DNA of 64,000 nt from Candidatus Methylomirabilota bacterium (GTDB lineage Bacteria > Methylomirabilota > Methylomirabilia > Rokubacteriales > CSP1-6), in contig DASYTI010000035.1 of assembly GCA_036002485.1 (NCBI GenBank), positions 1 to 64,000 of the forward strand, in the 5' to 3' direction. The notes under the pieces are model-generated. The model saw only the letters and a program-made list of their open reading frames with translations, did no database searches and was not told the DNA's origin. Positions within the stretch are counted from its first letter, which is position 1. Each line of letters starts with the position of its first letter. Shown here one piece after another: positions 33,194-41,562 of this stretch. The translations under genes and the position numbers were made by a program.

Positions 33194-33970
33194 CTAGTGC
33201 ATGATGACGCCGCCCGTGACATTGATCGCTTGCCCCGTCATGTAGGCGGCGCGGCTCGAGGCGAGGAAGCCGATCACGTTCGCCACGTCCTGGGGAGTCT
33301 CCATTCGTCCGAGCGGGATCTGGGCGAGGCGCTGGCGCGTGAACTCTTCGGGCGACACACCCTGGAGCGCCCCCTGCTCGCGCGAGACGAGGGTCCACAT
33401 GTCGGTCTCGACGAAGCCGGGGCAGACGCAGTTGACCCGGATCCCGTCGGCGGCGTGGGCGAGGGCGAGACTCTTCGTGATGCTGACCACCGCGGCCTTG
33501 CTCGCATTGTAGGGCAGGTTGTTGCGGCTGCCGACCTTGCTGGCCAGCGAGGCGAGGCTGATGATGGCCCCCCGCTTCTGCGCGATCATGGTGGGCAGGA
33601 CGGCCTGGCTGGCGAAGAAGACGGCCTTGGCATTGACGCTCAGGACGGCGTCCCAGTGCTCTTCGGTGACCTCCAGGGGCAGCGCCGCGCGGTAGATGCC
33701 CGCGTTGTTGACGAACACGTCGATCCGCCCGAATTCTCCCCGGGCGCGATCCGCCATGGCCTGGAGGTCGGCGCGCAAGGTGACGTCGGTCGGCACGATG
33801 AGCACGCGGCGCCCGAGGCCCTTGACCTCGGAGGCCGTGCGATCGGCGCCGGCCCGGTCAAGCTCCGCGATCACGATGTCGGCGCCCATGCGCGCCAGCT
33901 CGAGGGCGGTGGCGCGTCCGATGCCGCGTCCGGCGCCGGTGACGATGGCGATCTGTCCGTCCAGCTCCAT
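33194..33970 (-). CDS. SDR family NAD(P)-dependent oxidoreductase
   Basis: A 258-residue classical SDR. IAIVTGAGRGIGRATALELARM binds the cofactor, NNAGIYRAALPL and LASLASKVGSRNNLPYNASKAAVV contain the Asn, Ser, Tyr and Lys of the active site, and IRVNCVCPGFVETDMW follows. The acidic residue at the end of strand 2 (IAELDRAG) suggests NAD(H) rather than NADP(H). It is last in the operon with the aldehyde oxidoreductase, so oxidation of an alcohol to the aldehyde substrate, or the reverse, is plausible. Confidence 0.9.
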   Translation of the reverse strand: MELDGQIAIVTGAGRGIGRATALELARMGADIVIAELDRAGADRTASEVKGLGRRVLIVPTDVTLRADLQAMADRARGEFGRIDVFVNNAGIYRAALPLEVTEEHWDAVLSVNAKAVFFASQAVLPTMIAQKRGAIISLASLASKVGSRNNLPYNASKAAVVSITKSLALAHAADGIRVNCVCPGFVETDMWTLVSREQGALQGVSPEEFTRQRLAQIPLGRMETPQDVANVIGFLASSRAAYMTGQAINVTGGVIMH

Positions 33971-34000
33971 GGGTCTTCTCCTGGCGTGTCGAGTGGGTGC

Positions 34001-34102
34001 TCAGCCGCGACGGTTCGCCCCGGGGCGCTTCATCTCGAAGATGCCGTGGACGTGCGTGTAGAGGTTTCCGCACAGGCGACCCACCGGGCGCAGCCGGTCC
34101 AT
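34001..34102 (-). CDS. Candidate 33-residue peptide in the AOR operon
   Basis: MDRLRPVGRLCGNLYTHVHG opens a 33-residue ORF 20 bases after the aldehyde oxidoreductase stop and 30 bases before the SDR start. GGGAG stands four bases from its ATG, close but usable. It has one cysteine and two histidines, and a basic tail (KRPGANRRG). It could be a small accessory peptide, an upstream regulatory ORF, or chance; nothing is recognised. Confidence 0.3.
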   Translation of the reverse strand: MDRLRPVGRLCGNLYTHVHGIFEMKRPGANRRG

Positions 34103-34122
34103 GCTCTCCCTCGGTGGTCCGG

Positions 34123-35940
34123 CTAGACCGCGCGCGCGGCGTCTTCCTCGAGCTCGAGGGCGCGGATGGTCTCCGCCGTGGGCGCGCCGGTGGCCAGGTC
34201 CCAGCCCTGCTCGACGTAGTAGTCGGTGACGATCTTGTCCTGCTGCTCCGACGTGAAGCCGGCATGCTTGGGCAGGGGATCGCTGAAGCGCGCGGGCAGG
34301 CGGTCGTGGGCGCGGCCGAAGCCCTCGCGCATGTTGAAGAGCCGGGCCAGGGTGAGACCACGGTGCGCGGTGGTGATCATCTCCTCGGCGGTGATGTCCC
34401 AGCCCGTGACGGCCCGGAGGATGGTCAGCGACTGGTCGTCCTCGTAGGCCAGGAAGTGGCAGAGCCCGATCTGGTTGCGCAGGCCGTTGCGGTTGCTGGT
34501 CTGGCGCATGTGGTCCCCGCCCGTCGGGGCCAGCAAGTACGACGCCCGCATGACGGGCATGTGCCGCGGGTCGTGCATGGCCATCTCCATGCCCTTGACC
34601 GTGGTCAGGAAGGCCTCGGAGCCGCGGCCGAGCCGCCGGGCCGCGCGCTGCGATCCCTCGGCCAGGAGATCGCCGATGCCCCGGCGATAGGCGATCATCT
34701 CGACCAGCTTGACCACGCCGTCGGCGTCGTGGAAACGGAGCGGCACCCCGTCCGTGTCCTCGAGGGTCAGGATGCCCTTCTCGAAGCACTCCATGGCCCA
34801 GGCCAGGGTGGCCCCGAGGGAGACGGTGTCCATGCAGAGATAGTTGCACATCTCGTTGGACTTGCAGATGGCGATCAGGTCGTCGAGCCCGAGATTGACG
34901 CCCAGCGACGCGAGCGATTCGTACTCGGGCCCGCCGTAGCGCGGGTCCACGCGATAACGTCCGAGCGGGTCCACGGCCACGCGGGCGCGGCCCTTGTAGA
35001 GCGATTCCGACAGCTCGCGCGCCTTCTCTTCCTTCTCTTCGATGTGGACGACTTTCTTGCAGCGGACCGAGCACGCGTAGCAGGCGCCCATCCTCACGCG
35101 CACCTGGTCGCGCACCGCGATGGCGTCCACCTTGGCGATGGTGTCAGCGGCGCCCAGGCGATAGTTGAGGACGGGCATGCCCCCCTCCAGGCTCTTGCCC
35201 TGCATGGCCGCGCCCGTGCCGAACTCGTGGAAGGCGCGGTGCTTCTCGTCCATGGTGCCGGAGACCCACTTGGCGACTCCGAGCAGCGAGGGCTGGTCGG
35301 CGATCTTGACAGGGATCTTGCCACGCACGGCGATGGCCTTGAGCTTCTTCGAGCCCATGACGGCGCCCATGCCGGTGCGGCCCGCCACCTCGTTCAGGTC
35401 GTTGGCGATGGAGGCGAAGCGGACGAGGTTCTCGCCGGCCGGACCGATCTGGGCCACGCGGATGCGCGGATCGCCAAGCTCGGCGAGGATGGCGTCTTCC
35501 ACCTCTCCGGTGATCTTTCCCCAGAGGTGGGAGGCGTCGCGAATCTCGACGGCGCCATCGTTGATCCACAGGTAGACGGGCGTGGGTGCCACGCCGTGGA
35601 AGACGATGGCGTCCCAGCCCGCGCGCTTGAGCTCGGCGCCCCAGTAGCCGCCCGACTCCGACTCGCCGAAGCCTCCGGTGAGGGGGGACTTCGCGCCCAC
35701 ACTGTGACGGCCCGCCCCGGGCACCGGCGCGCCCGTGATGACCCCCGGCGCGATGATCAGGATATTGTCGGGCCCGAGGGGGTCGGCCCCCTTGGGCACG
35801 TACTTGAGGAGATAGTGGCCGATGAGGCCACGGCCACCGGCGTAGCGACGGAAGAAAGCGTCTCCCGGCTCCTCGATCCAGGTGCTCCGGTCGCCGAGAT
35901 TCACGTGCAGGATCTTGTTCCAGTAGCCGTAGCGGTCCAT
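34123..35940 (-). CDS. Aldehyde:ferredoxin oxidoreductase family protein (tungsten/molybdenum bis-pterin)
   Basis: A 605-residue AOR-family enzyme. WNKILHVNLGDRST, FFRRYAGGRGLIGHYLL and VGAKSPLTGGFGESESGGYWG are the N-terminal family pattern, VAGRTGMGAVMGSKKLKAI the pterin-binding region, and CYACSVRC with a fourth Cys in MCNYLCMDT bind a 4Fe-4S cluster. It would oxidise aldehydes to acids with a low-potential acceptor. A MoaD-like gene sits six bases upstream and a ThDP enzyme before that, a layout suggesting cofactor maturation and aldehyde production from one operon. Presence in an apparently aerobic lineage is noteworthy; such aerobic AOR homologues exist but their substrates are poorly known. 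Confidence 0.9.
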   Translation of the reverse strand: MDRYGYWNKILHVNLGDRSTWIEEPGDAFFRRYAGGRGLIGHYLLKYVPKGADPLGPDNILIIAPGVITGAPVPGAGRHSVGAKSPLTGGFGESESGGYWGAELKRAGWDAIVFHGVAPTPVYLWINDGAVEIRDASHLWGKITGEVEDAILAELGDPRIRVAQIGPAGENLVRFASIANDLNEVAGRTGMGAVMGSKKLKAIAVRGKIPVKIADQPSLLGVAKWVSGTMDEKHRAFHEFGTGAAMQGKSLEGGMPVLNYRLGAADTIAKVDAIAVRDQVRVRMGACYACSVRCKKVVHIEEKEEKARELSESLYKGRARVAVDPLGRYRVDPRYGGPEYESLASLGVNLGLDDLIAICKSNEMCNYLCMDTVSLGATLAWAMECFEKGILTLEDTDGVPLRFHDADGVVKLVEMIAYRRGIGDLLAEGSQRAARRLGRGSEAFLTTVKGMEMAMHDPRHMPVMRASYLLAPTGGDHMRQTSNRNGLRNQIGLCHFLAYEDDQSLTILRAVTGWDITAEEMITTAHRGLTLARLFNMREGFGRAHDRLPARFSDPLPKHAGFTSEQQDKIVTDYYVEQGWDLATGAPTAETIRALELEEDAARAV

Positions 35941-35946
35941 GAATTC

Positions 35947-36384
35947 CTATCTCCCTTCCATCTTGGTGGTCGCCTCGCCTGCGGCTGCGGCTCCCCCTAT
36001 GTCTTGAATGGTCGCCTCGCCTGCGGCTGCGGCTCCCCCTTCCATCTTGGTGGTCGCCTCGCCTGCGGCTGCGGCTCCCCCTTCCATCGGGTTCAGCAGC
36101 ATGACGTCTGCGCCGTCGCGCAAAGGTGTCTCACGCCCCGCCAGTTCTCCGTCCACCGCGATGGTCACCTCGGCTCCGGTTTCGACGCCGATGGCGACGA
36201 GCAGGTCGGCCGCGGTGGCGCCCTCCGGCACGGTATAGCGCTGGGGCCCTTCGGCGCCGCGGGGCAGAAAGCGGCGGAGATCGGCGAAGAAGGTGACCGC
36301 GATCGTGATGGTGCGAGCATCCGCGCGAGTCGAATCGCTGGGCCGGCTCATGGGCGATTGGGCGAAAGTATACCTTACGGTCAT
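35947..36384 (-). CDS. MoaD/ThiS family sulfur-carrier-like protein with tandem-repeat tail
   Basis: A 145-residue protein. Residues about 27-100 form a ubiquitin-like MoaD/ThiS fold (ITIAVTFFADLRRFLP, VPEGATAADLLVAIGV, VTIAVDGELAGRETPLRDGADVMLLNPMEGG). Normally these proteins end exactly at GG, the site that is adenylated and thiocarboxylated. Here the GG at MEGG is followed by three 14-residue repeats built on GGAAAAGEAT and an end MEGR, so the sulfur-carrier terminus is not free unless it is cut. It lies between the ThDP enzyme (ATGA overlap) and the aldehyde oxidoreductase, fitting a role in its pterin cofactor. Confidence 0.8.
   Translation of the reverse strand: MTVRYTFAQSPMSRPSDSTRADARTITIAVTFFADLRRFLPRGAEGPQRYTVPEGATAADLLVAIGVETGAEVTIAVDGELAGRETPLRDGADVMLLNPMEGGAAAAGEATTKMEGGAAAAGEATIQDIGGAAAAGEATTKMEGR
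35968..36082. repeat. Three 42-bp tandem repeats in the MoaD-like gene
   Basis: A 31-base block GGTCGCCTCGCCTGCGGCTG... recurs exactly at 35968, 36010 and 36052, a period of 42 bases or 14 codons. The linkers vary (two have CTTCCATCTTGGT). The period keeps reading frame, so the repeat lengthens the protein tail without disrupting it, as from slipped-strand duplication. Confidence 0.9.
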
Positions 36385-38078
36385 GGGACCTGGGGGGTTG
36401 CCTTCTCACCCCGGACGGCGGTCGCGGGAGTGGGAAACTCCTCCGGGTCGATGGGGACCTCGACGATGGTCGGCTTGCCCGAGCGCAGGGCCGCCGTGAT
36501 GGCGTCTCCGATCTGATCGGGATGCTCCACGTAGTATCCCTCGGCGCCGAAGAGTCGGGCGAACTGGTCGTAGCGTGGGTTCCCGAGATCGCAGCCGATG
36601 TAGCGTCCGCCATAGAAATGCTTCTGGTAGGCCTTCTCGGAGCCCCAGCAATTGTTGTTCATCACCAGGGTGACGACATTGATCCCATGCCGTACCGCCG
36701 TCTCGATCTCCTGGGCATTCATGAGGAAGCCGCCATCGCCGTGGATGGCCAGCACGGGCGCATCGGGACGGCCGAGCTTGGCCCCCAGAGCCTCCGGGAA
36801 TGCGAAGCCCAGTCCGCCGAGGTCGAGGGGAGTGAGAAAGGTGCGGGGCCGGCTGAAGTGCAAGCGATCGTATCCGTAGGCCGGCGCCGCTCCCGCGTCG
36901 AGCGCGACGATGGTCTCTGGGGGCAGCGCGCGGCGGAGCTCGGCATAGACCCGCTGGGGTTTGAGCGGCGTCGCCTGGAAGCCAGCCTCGGCGGCGAGCC
37001 GGGCCTCGCGCTGGGCCCGCAGCGCCTCGGCCTCGTGTCGCCACGCCTGGCGGGCCGAGCCAACGCCGTCGCGGCCGAGGGTGTCCAGCAAGGCCCGGCA
37101 CGCCTCCCGCGCATCCGCCTGGATTCCTATCGACGTCGCGTAGTAGCGGCCGATATCTCTGCTCTCGACGTCTATCTGGATGATGGCGGTCTCGGGCCGG
37201 ATATGGCGGTGGTCGAAGTGGGTCGTGAAGTGCGCAAGCCGCGAGCCCATGACGAGGAGGAGATCGGCGCGCCGGCAGGCCGCGGCCGCCTCCGGCGATC
37301 CGGCGCGGCCGAGCGGCCCTATGTAGAGAGGATGCCCATTGGGGACGGCGTCGTTGCGGCCATACGCGGTGATCATCGGGATCGCGTGCTGCTCGCTCAG
37401 ACGCACCACGAGGGCATTCGCGTCGGCCCGCGTGACGCCGCCTCCCACCAGGAGAAGCGGTCGCTCGGCTTGCCGCAGGAGGCGCGCCGCCTCCGCGATG
37501 GCGTCTGGATGCGGAGGCAGCGGATGAGTCACTCGATACCCTCCCGGCGCGAGCTCTCCTCCCGGGAGCGTCTGATCGTTCAGGACATTTCGCGGGATCT
37601 CCACGAAGACGGGTCCGCGACGTCCGGTCATGGCCGCGCGCAGGGCCGCGCGCAGCAGCTCGGGAATGCGCCCCGGCGAGGGGATCTGGATGGCCAGCTT
37701 GGTCACGGGTCGGAACATGCTCACGAGATCGAAGTCCTGGAACGCATCCTTCCGGTAGTGGTCCAGGTCGACGCCGCCGACCAGGACCACCACGGGGGAA
37801 TGGGCGACATGGGCCGCGGCCACGCCCGTGAGAAGGTTGGTGGCCCCGGGGCCGCTCGTGACGAGACAGACGCCGGGCACATCCGTCACCCGGGCCAGTC
37901 CGTCGGCCATGAAGGCGGCCGCCTGCTCGTGACGGACATTGATGTACTCGACGCTGCGGTCGTCGTAGAGCGCGTCGAGCACATCCAGAAAGGTCGAGCC
38001 GACGATCCCGAAGATGTACCGGACCTGCTCGGCCTTCAGCAGCTCCACGACCGCGCGTCCGGCGCTCCGCTCGCTCAT
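36381..38078 (-). CDS. Thiamine diphosphate-dependent enzyme (acetolactate synthase-like)
   Basis: A 565-residue ThDP enzyme with all three domains. The N-terminal part has VRHEQAAAFMADGLARV, carrying the catalytic Glu, and TSGPGATNLLTGVAAA; the central part has LLLVGGGVTRADANALV; the C-terminal part has IHGDGGFLMNAQEIETAVRHG...VMNNN, the GDG-N motif for ThDP/Mg. It resembles acetolactate synthase large subunit and benzoylformate/indolepyruvate-type decarboxylases; there is no regulatory subunit gene nearby. Since it is first in the operon with an aldehyde oxidoreductase, it may supply the aldehyde by decarboxylating a 2-keto acid, which is inference. Confidence 0.9.
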   Translation of the reverse strand: MSERSAGRAVVELLKAEQVRYIFGIVGSTFLDVLDALYDDRSVEYINVRHEQAAAFMADGLARVTDVPGVCLVTSGPGATNLLTGVAAAHVAHSPVVVLVGGVDLDHYRKDAFQDFDLVSMFRPVTKLAIQIPSPGRIPELLRAALRAAMTGRRGPVFVEIPRNVLNDQTLPGGELAPGGYRVTHPLPPHPDAIAEAARLLRQAERPLLLVGGGVTRADANALVVRLSEQHAIPMITAYGRNDAVPNGHPLYIGPLGRAGSPEAAAACRRADLLLVMGSRLAHFTTHFDHRHIRPETAIIQIDVESRDIGRYYATSIGIQADAREACRALLDTLGRDGVGSARQAWRHEAEALRAQREARLAAEAGFQATPLKPQRVYAELRRALPPETIVALDAGAAPAYGYDRLHFSRPRTFLTPLDLGGLGFAFPEALGAKLGRPDAPVLAIHGDGGFLMNAQEIETAVRHGINVVTLVMNNNCWGSEKAYQKHFYGGRYIGCDLGNPRYDQFARLFGAEGYYVEHPDQIGDAITAALRSGKPTIVEVPIDPEEFPTPATAVRGEKATPQVP

Positions 38079-38111
38079 CGGTCCAGCTACACTAGCATGC
38101 TCGGAGGGAGG

Positions 38112-38723
38112 TCAGCGGACCGGCAAGAGACGGGGTGGACGGGCCCCGCGGCGCGGGGCACCCCTCACGGGAATGTAGTCGAGCTCGATCCGGGCCCTGG
38201 CCTGGCGCAGGAGGAGTCCGCCGCGGCTCATATCGCCGCGGCCCACGAAGGCCGGCGGGAAGCGCAGACGCTCGCCGAGGACTTCGAGGAGCGGATCGAG
38301 GTACTTGCCCGTGGCGATGCTGCCCAGCAAGACGACCTCGCCGCCGGGCCCAAGGGCGTCGGCGAGACGACGCGCCTTTTGCAAGAGCGGACGACGATAC
38401 CGGGGGTCGTCCACGTGAATGTCCACGCTGGCGAACCGCCGCAGTCGTTTGACGTCGACGCGCGTCTCCGGGGGCTCGAGCCCGTCGGTGGGAGTGATCA
38501 CGTAGACGCCGGGCAGCCCGGGGGGCGGGCTCGCGAAGGCCTCTGCGTAGGTGAGCTTGCCCCGGAAATAGAGCCCGCTCAGGAAGGAGAAGACCTCACC
38601 GAGAGGTGCCCCGGCCACGCTACGGACGCGCATGGCCAGATCGAACCGAGCGCGCGCGCTCAGCATGAGCAGGGCACGCTCTCCGCCACAGTGGGCGGGG
38701 GAGAGCAGGAAGATGCGGCTCAC
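38112..38723 (-). CDS. Conserved unknown protein coupled to ligD
   Basis: A 203-residue protein starting at GTG, giving VSRIFLLSPAHCGGERALLML. SP.hCGG-ER-type segment, GLYFRGKLTYAEAF, GVYVITPTDGL, VDIHVDDPRYRRPLLQKARRLADAL and VVLLGSIATGKYLDPLLEVLG suggest an alpha/beta enzyme-like fold; the whole is well-ordered and not a shadow. I do not recognise a named family. The GTG overlaps the LigD TGA by four bases, so it is translated with the ligase, which makes a link to double-strand break repair or nucleotide handling possible. The basic C-terminal tail (PRRGARPPRLLPVR) may bind nucleic acid. Confidence 0.7.
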   Translation of the reverse strand: MSRIFLLSPAHCGGERALLMLSARARFDLAMRVRSVAGAPLGEVFSFLSGLYFRGKLTYAEAFASPPPGLPGVYVITPTDGLEPPETRVDVKRLRRFASVDIHVDDPRYRRPLLQKARRLADALGPGGEVVLLGSIATGKYLDPLLEVLGERLRFPPAFVGRGDMSRGGLLLRQARARIELDYIPVRGAPRRGARPPRLLPVR

Positions 38724-41398
38724 GCCCGCCTGGCCGCGGCCACTGGCCTGGCCTCGAGAGCTCCTACCTTCGGTAGCTTCTGCCGTATCGTCCAGTAGCG
38801 CGCCCACGGGTCCACCTTGAGGCCGGCCAGACGTCGCGGCAGGTTCACGATCGTGTAGTGGTCGGAAGTGATCGCGGGCGAGAGCTCCTCCCAGCCCAGC
38901 GGTACGGAAACGGGTGCCGAGGGCTTGGCGCGCGTGGAGTAGGCGGCCACGCTGGTCGCTCCCCGGACATTCCTCAGGTAGTCGATGAAGATCTTGCCCT
39001 GGCGCACGCTCTTCGCCATGTGCGCGACGTAGCCGCGCGGGTCCTCTCTGGCGATGCCCTGGGCCAGCGTTCGGGCAAAGGCGGCGCCCTCGTCCCAGGT
39101 CGGCCCAGGTGAGAGGGGCGCCACCACGTGCAAACCCTTGCCCCCCGTGGTCTTGACGAAGCTCTCGAGGTGAAGCGCGAGGAGCCGCTCGCGGATGAGC
39201 CGGGCGCCCTCGACCACGCGCTTCCAGGTGACTCCGGGGCCCGGATCGAGGTCGAAGACGAGGCGGTCCGGCTGCTCGAGCCGCTCCACCACCGAGTTCC
39301 ACGTGTGGATCTCGAGGATGCCGATCTGGACCAGCCCGATGAGGGCGGCGAGCGAATCGACGACCAGGTACTCGCCGATCTTCGTTCTCTCCCGGATCTT
39401 GACTCGTCGCAGACTCTCGGGTGCCCAGGTGCCGACGTGCTTCTGATAGAAGCATTCCTTGGCGACGCCCTCGGGGCAGCGCACGAGCGCGGTCGGCCTG
39501 CCCGCGAGATGCGGCAGGATCCAGTCGGCGATCGATTCGTAGAAGAGCGCGAGGTCGCGCTTCGTCGTCTTCGGAGCTGGATAGAGGACGCGGTCGGCGT
39601 GGGTGAGCCGGACGCCGGCGACCACGGCCTCGCCGGGTCCTTTCACGGATGCGGGGGTCGGGCTCTGGCGATTCTTTCCCTTGGCCGTTTTCGTCGACGA
39701 GGTCGGCATCTCGACCACCTCCTCCACGCGCACTGGAAGCTCTCGCACCACCGAGGTCGCCGGCTTGTCCTCGCGCAGACCTTGGAAGGACGGATGGCGC
39801 ATCTTGCCATCGGCCGTCCACTCGCTGAAGCTCACCTCGGCCACCAGCTCGGGCTTGACCCAGTGCGGCCGCCCGACGCCGGTCGGATTCGTGGCGAACG
39901 GGCACGCCTTCTGCTCGAGAGGCGCCAGTCGCTTCTTGAGCGCACGGAGGGTCTTCTGGTCGAAGCCGGTTCCCACCTTGCCAGCATAGACGAGGCGCCC
40001 GTCCTCGTAGACGCCGACGAGGAGAGCGCCGATCCCGATGCGCGAGCCTTCCGGGTCGGTATAGCCGCCGATCACCACTTCCTGCCGCTTGACGCACTTG
40101 ATCTTGAGCCAGTCCGCGCCTCGCGTGCTCCGGTATTGCGCATCCCGTCGCTTCGCGACCACGCCTTCGAGCCCGAGCCGGCAGGCATGCGTGAAGAAAT
40201 CCGGCCCGTCGCCGGCCACGTGATCGCTGTATCGCACCGACCCTGACTTGCCGTTGCCCGACGCGAGCAGACGCTCGAGCACCGCCTTGCGCTCTTCGAG
40301 CCGGGCCCCCGTGAGATCCCAGCCATTCAGGTGCAGAAGATCGAAGACCATGTAGACGAGCTGGCCGCGACCCGTGCCCGAGAGGAAATTCTGCAGGGCC
40401 TGAAAGCTGGTGGTGCCGTCGGGGTGGAGCACCGCGATCTCGCCGTCGAGCATCGCCCGCTCGGCGAGAAGATGCCCCACCGCCTCGGCAATGCTGGGGA
40501 ACTTCTCGGTCCAGTCGCGCCCGTTGCGGCTCAGAAGCCTGACGCGCCCATGATCGAGCCGGGCGAGAATGCGATAGCCGTCGTATTTCATCTCGTGGAG
40601 CCAGGCATCTCCGCTCGGGGCCTGGCTCACGAGAGTGGCGAGCTGGGGTGGAACGAACTTCGGAAGCGCCGCGTGGCGGGCTCCGGGCACGTCGGCGACC
40701 GAGACGGGCGCGTGACCGCGGCTCCGGCGCGCCGGGGCCGGGCGAGGCGCGGCCGGCGGCTTCCGCGGGGTGGCGGTCTTCTTGCCGCCGTCCCCATCGG
40801 AGTGCCACACGCGGTCCTCGGCGGCGGCAATTTCCTCCAGCGTTCTCCCCGTGAGCACGCTCTTGGGTTTGAGCTCGACGACGTTGGCCGAGCGCCCGGA
40901 GCGCGCCTCGGCATCGCGCTCCTTTATCAGGAGCCAGCTCCGTCCGCTGTCGTCGCCACGACGCCCGCCTCGGATCCTCACGAGCGCCCAGCCCCCGCGG
41001 AGCTTTTCGCCCTTGAGAACGAACTTGAGGTTGCCGGCCCGGTAGGCCTGGTGAGGATCGCCGACGGGCTCCCAGGTGCCGCGATCCCACAGGAGCACCG
41101 TCCCGCCTCCGTACTCGCCTTTCGGGATGATGCCCTCGAAGCTGCCGTATTCGAGCGGGTGGTCCTCCACGTGCATGGCGAGGCGCTTGTCGGCGGGGTC
41201 CAGGCTCGGCCCTTTGGGCACCGCCCAGCTCTTCAGCACTCCGTCGAGCTCGAGCCGGAAATCGTAGTGCAGCCGGCTCGCCGCGTGCTTCTGGACGACG
41301 AAGAGGAGCTCGCCCTTGCGACGCCGGGGCGCGGCTTTGCCCGAGGGTTCTGGAGTTTTCTTGAAGTTGCGCTTTCGACGATACTCGCGCAATCCCAT
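38720..41398 (-). CDS. ligD: Multifunctional non-homologous end joining DNA ligase LigD
   Basis: An 892-residue ATP-dependent ligase with three parts. Residues about 25-190 are the 3'-phosphoesterase (FVVQKHAASRLHYDFRLELDGVL, VEDHPLEYGSFEGIIPKGEYGGG). Residues about 245-540 are the ligase domain, with EMKYDGYRI holding nucleophile Lys271. Residues about 595-880 are the primase-polymerase (LTHADRVLYP, VFDLDPGPGVTWK with metal-binding Asp, TTGGKGLHVVAPL). It repairs double-strand breaks together with Ku, which is not in this window. The domain order PE-Lig-Pol is one of the known arrangements. It has a coupled unknown gene downstream. Confidence 0.96.
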   Translation of the reverse strand: MGLREYRRKRNFKKTPEPSGKAAPRRRKGELLFVVQKHAASRLHYDFRLELDGVLKSWAVPKGPSLDPADKRLAMHVEDHPLEYGSFEGIIPKGEYGGGTVLLWDRGTWEPVGDPHQAYRAGNLKFVLKGEKLRGGWALVRIRGGRRGDDSGRSWLLIKERDAEARSGRSANVVELKPKSVLTGRTLEEIAAAEDRVWHSDGDGGKKTATPRKPPAAPRPAPARRSRGHAPVSVADVPGARHAALPKFVPPQLATLVSQAPSGDAWLHEMKYDGYRILARLDHGRVRLLSRNGRDWTEKFPSIAEAVGHLLAERAMLDGEIAVLHPDGTTSFQALQNFLSGTGRGQLVYMVFDLLHLNGWDLTGARLEERKAVLERLLASGNGKSGSVRYSDHVAGDGPDFFTHACRLGLEGVVAKRRDAQYRSTRGADWLKIKCVKRQEVVIGGYTDPEGSRIGIGALLVGVYEDGRLVYAGKVGTGFDQKTLRALKKRLAPLEQKACPFATNPTGVGRPHWVKPELVAEVSFSEWTADGKMRHPSFQGLREDKPATSVVRELPVRVEEVVEMPTSSTKTAKGKNRQSPTPASVKGPGEAVVAGVRLTHADRVLYPAPKTTKRDLALFYESIADWILPHLAGRPTALVRCPEGVAKECFYQKHVGTWAPESLRRVKIRERTKIGEYLVVDSLAALIGLVQIGILEIHTWNSVVERLEQPDRLVFDLDPGPGVTWKRVVEGARLIRERLLALHLESFVKTTGGKGLHVVAPLSPGPTWDEGAAFARTLAQGIAREDPRGYVAHMAKSVRQGKIFIDYLRNVRGATSVAAYSTRAKPSAPVSVPLGWEELSPAITSDHYTIVNLPRRLAGLKVDPWARYWTIRQKLPKVGALEARPVAAARRA

Positions 41399-41562
41399 GG
41401 GTTCATCTTTCCACGGGTGGCCCTCTCCGTCTACCGGAAGCCCCAGAGCTTCCGGAGCGGCTTGACGCGGCCGCTGTTGCCGGAGCAGTATCTCCGCCGA
41501 GGGTCGATCTTCTGAAGGCGATAGGCCGGACCAACTGAAGCTGGCGACGAGGAGGGGAAGTC

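Noticed and set aside
35968-36082. CRISPR-like array
   Set aside because: Three 42-bp repeats with short similar linkers lie inside a coding frame and encode a protein repeat; no spacers or cas genes.
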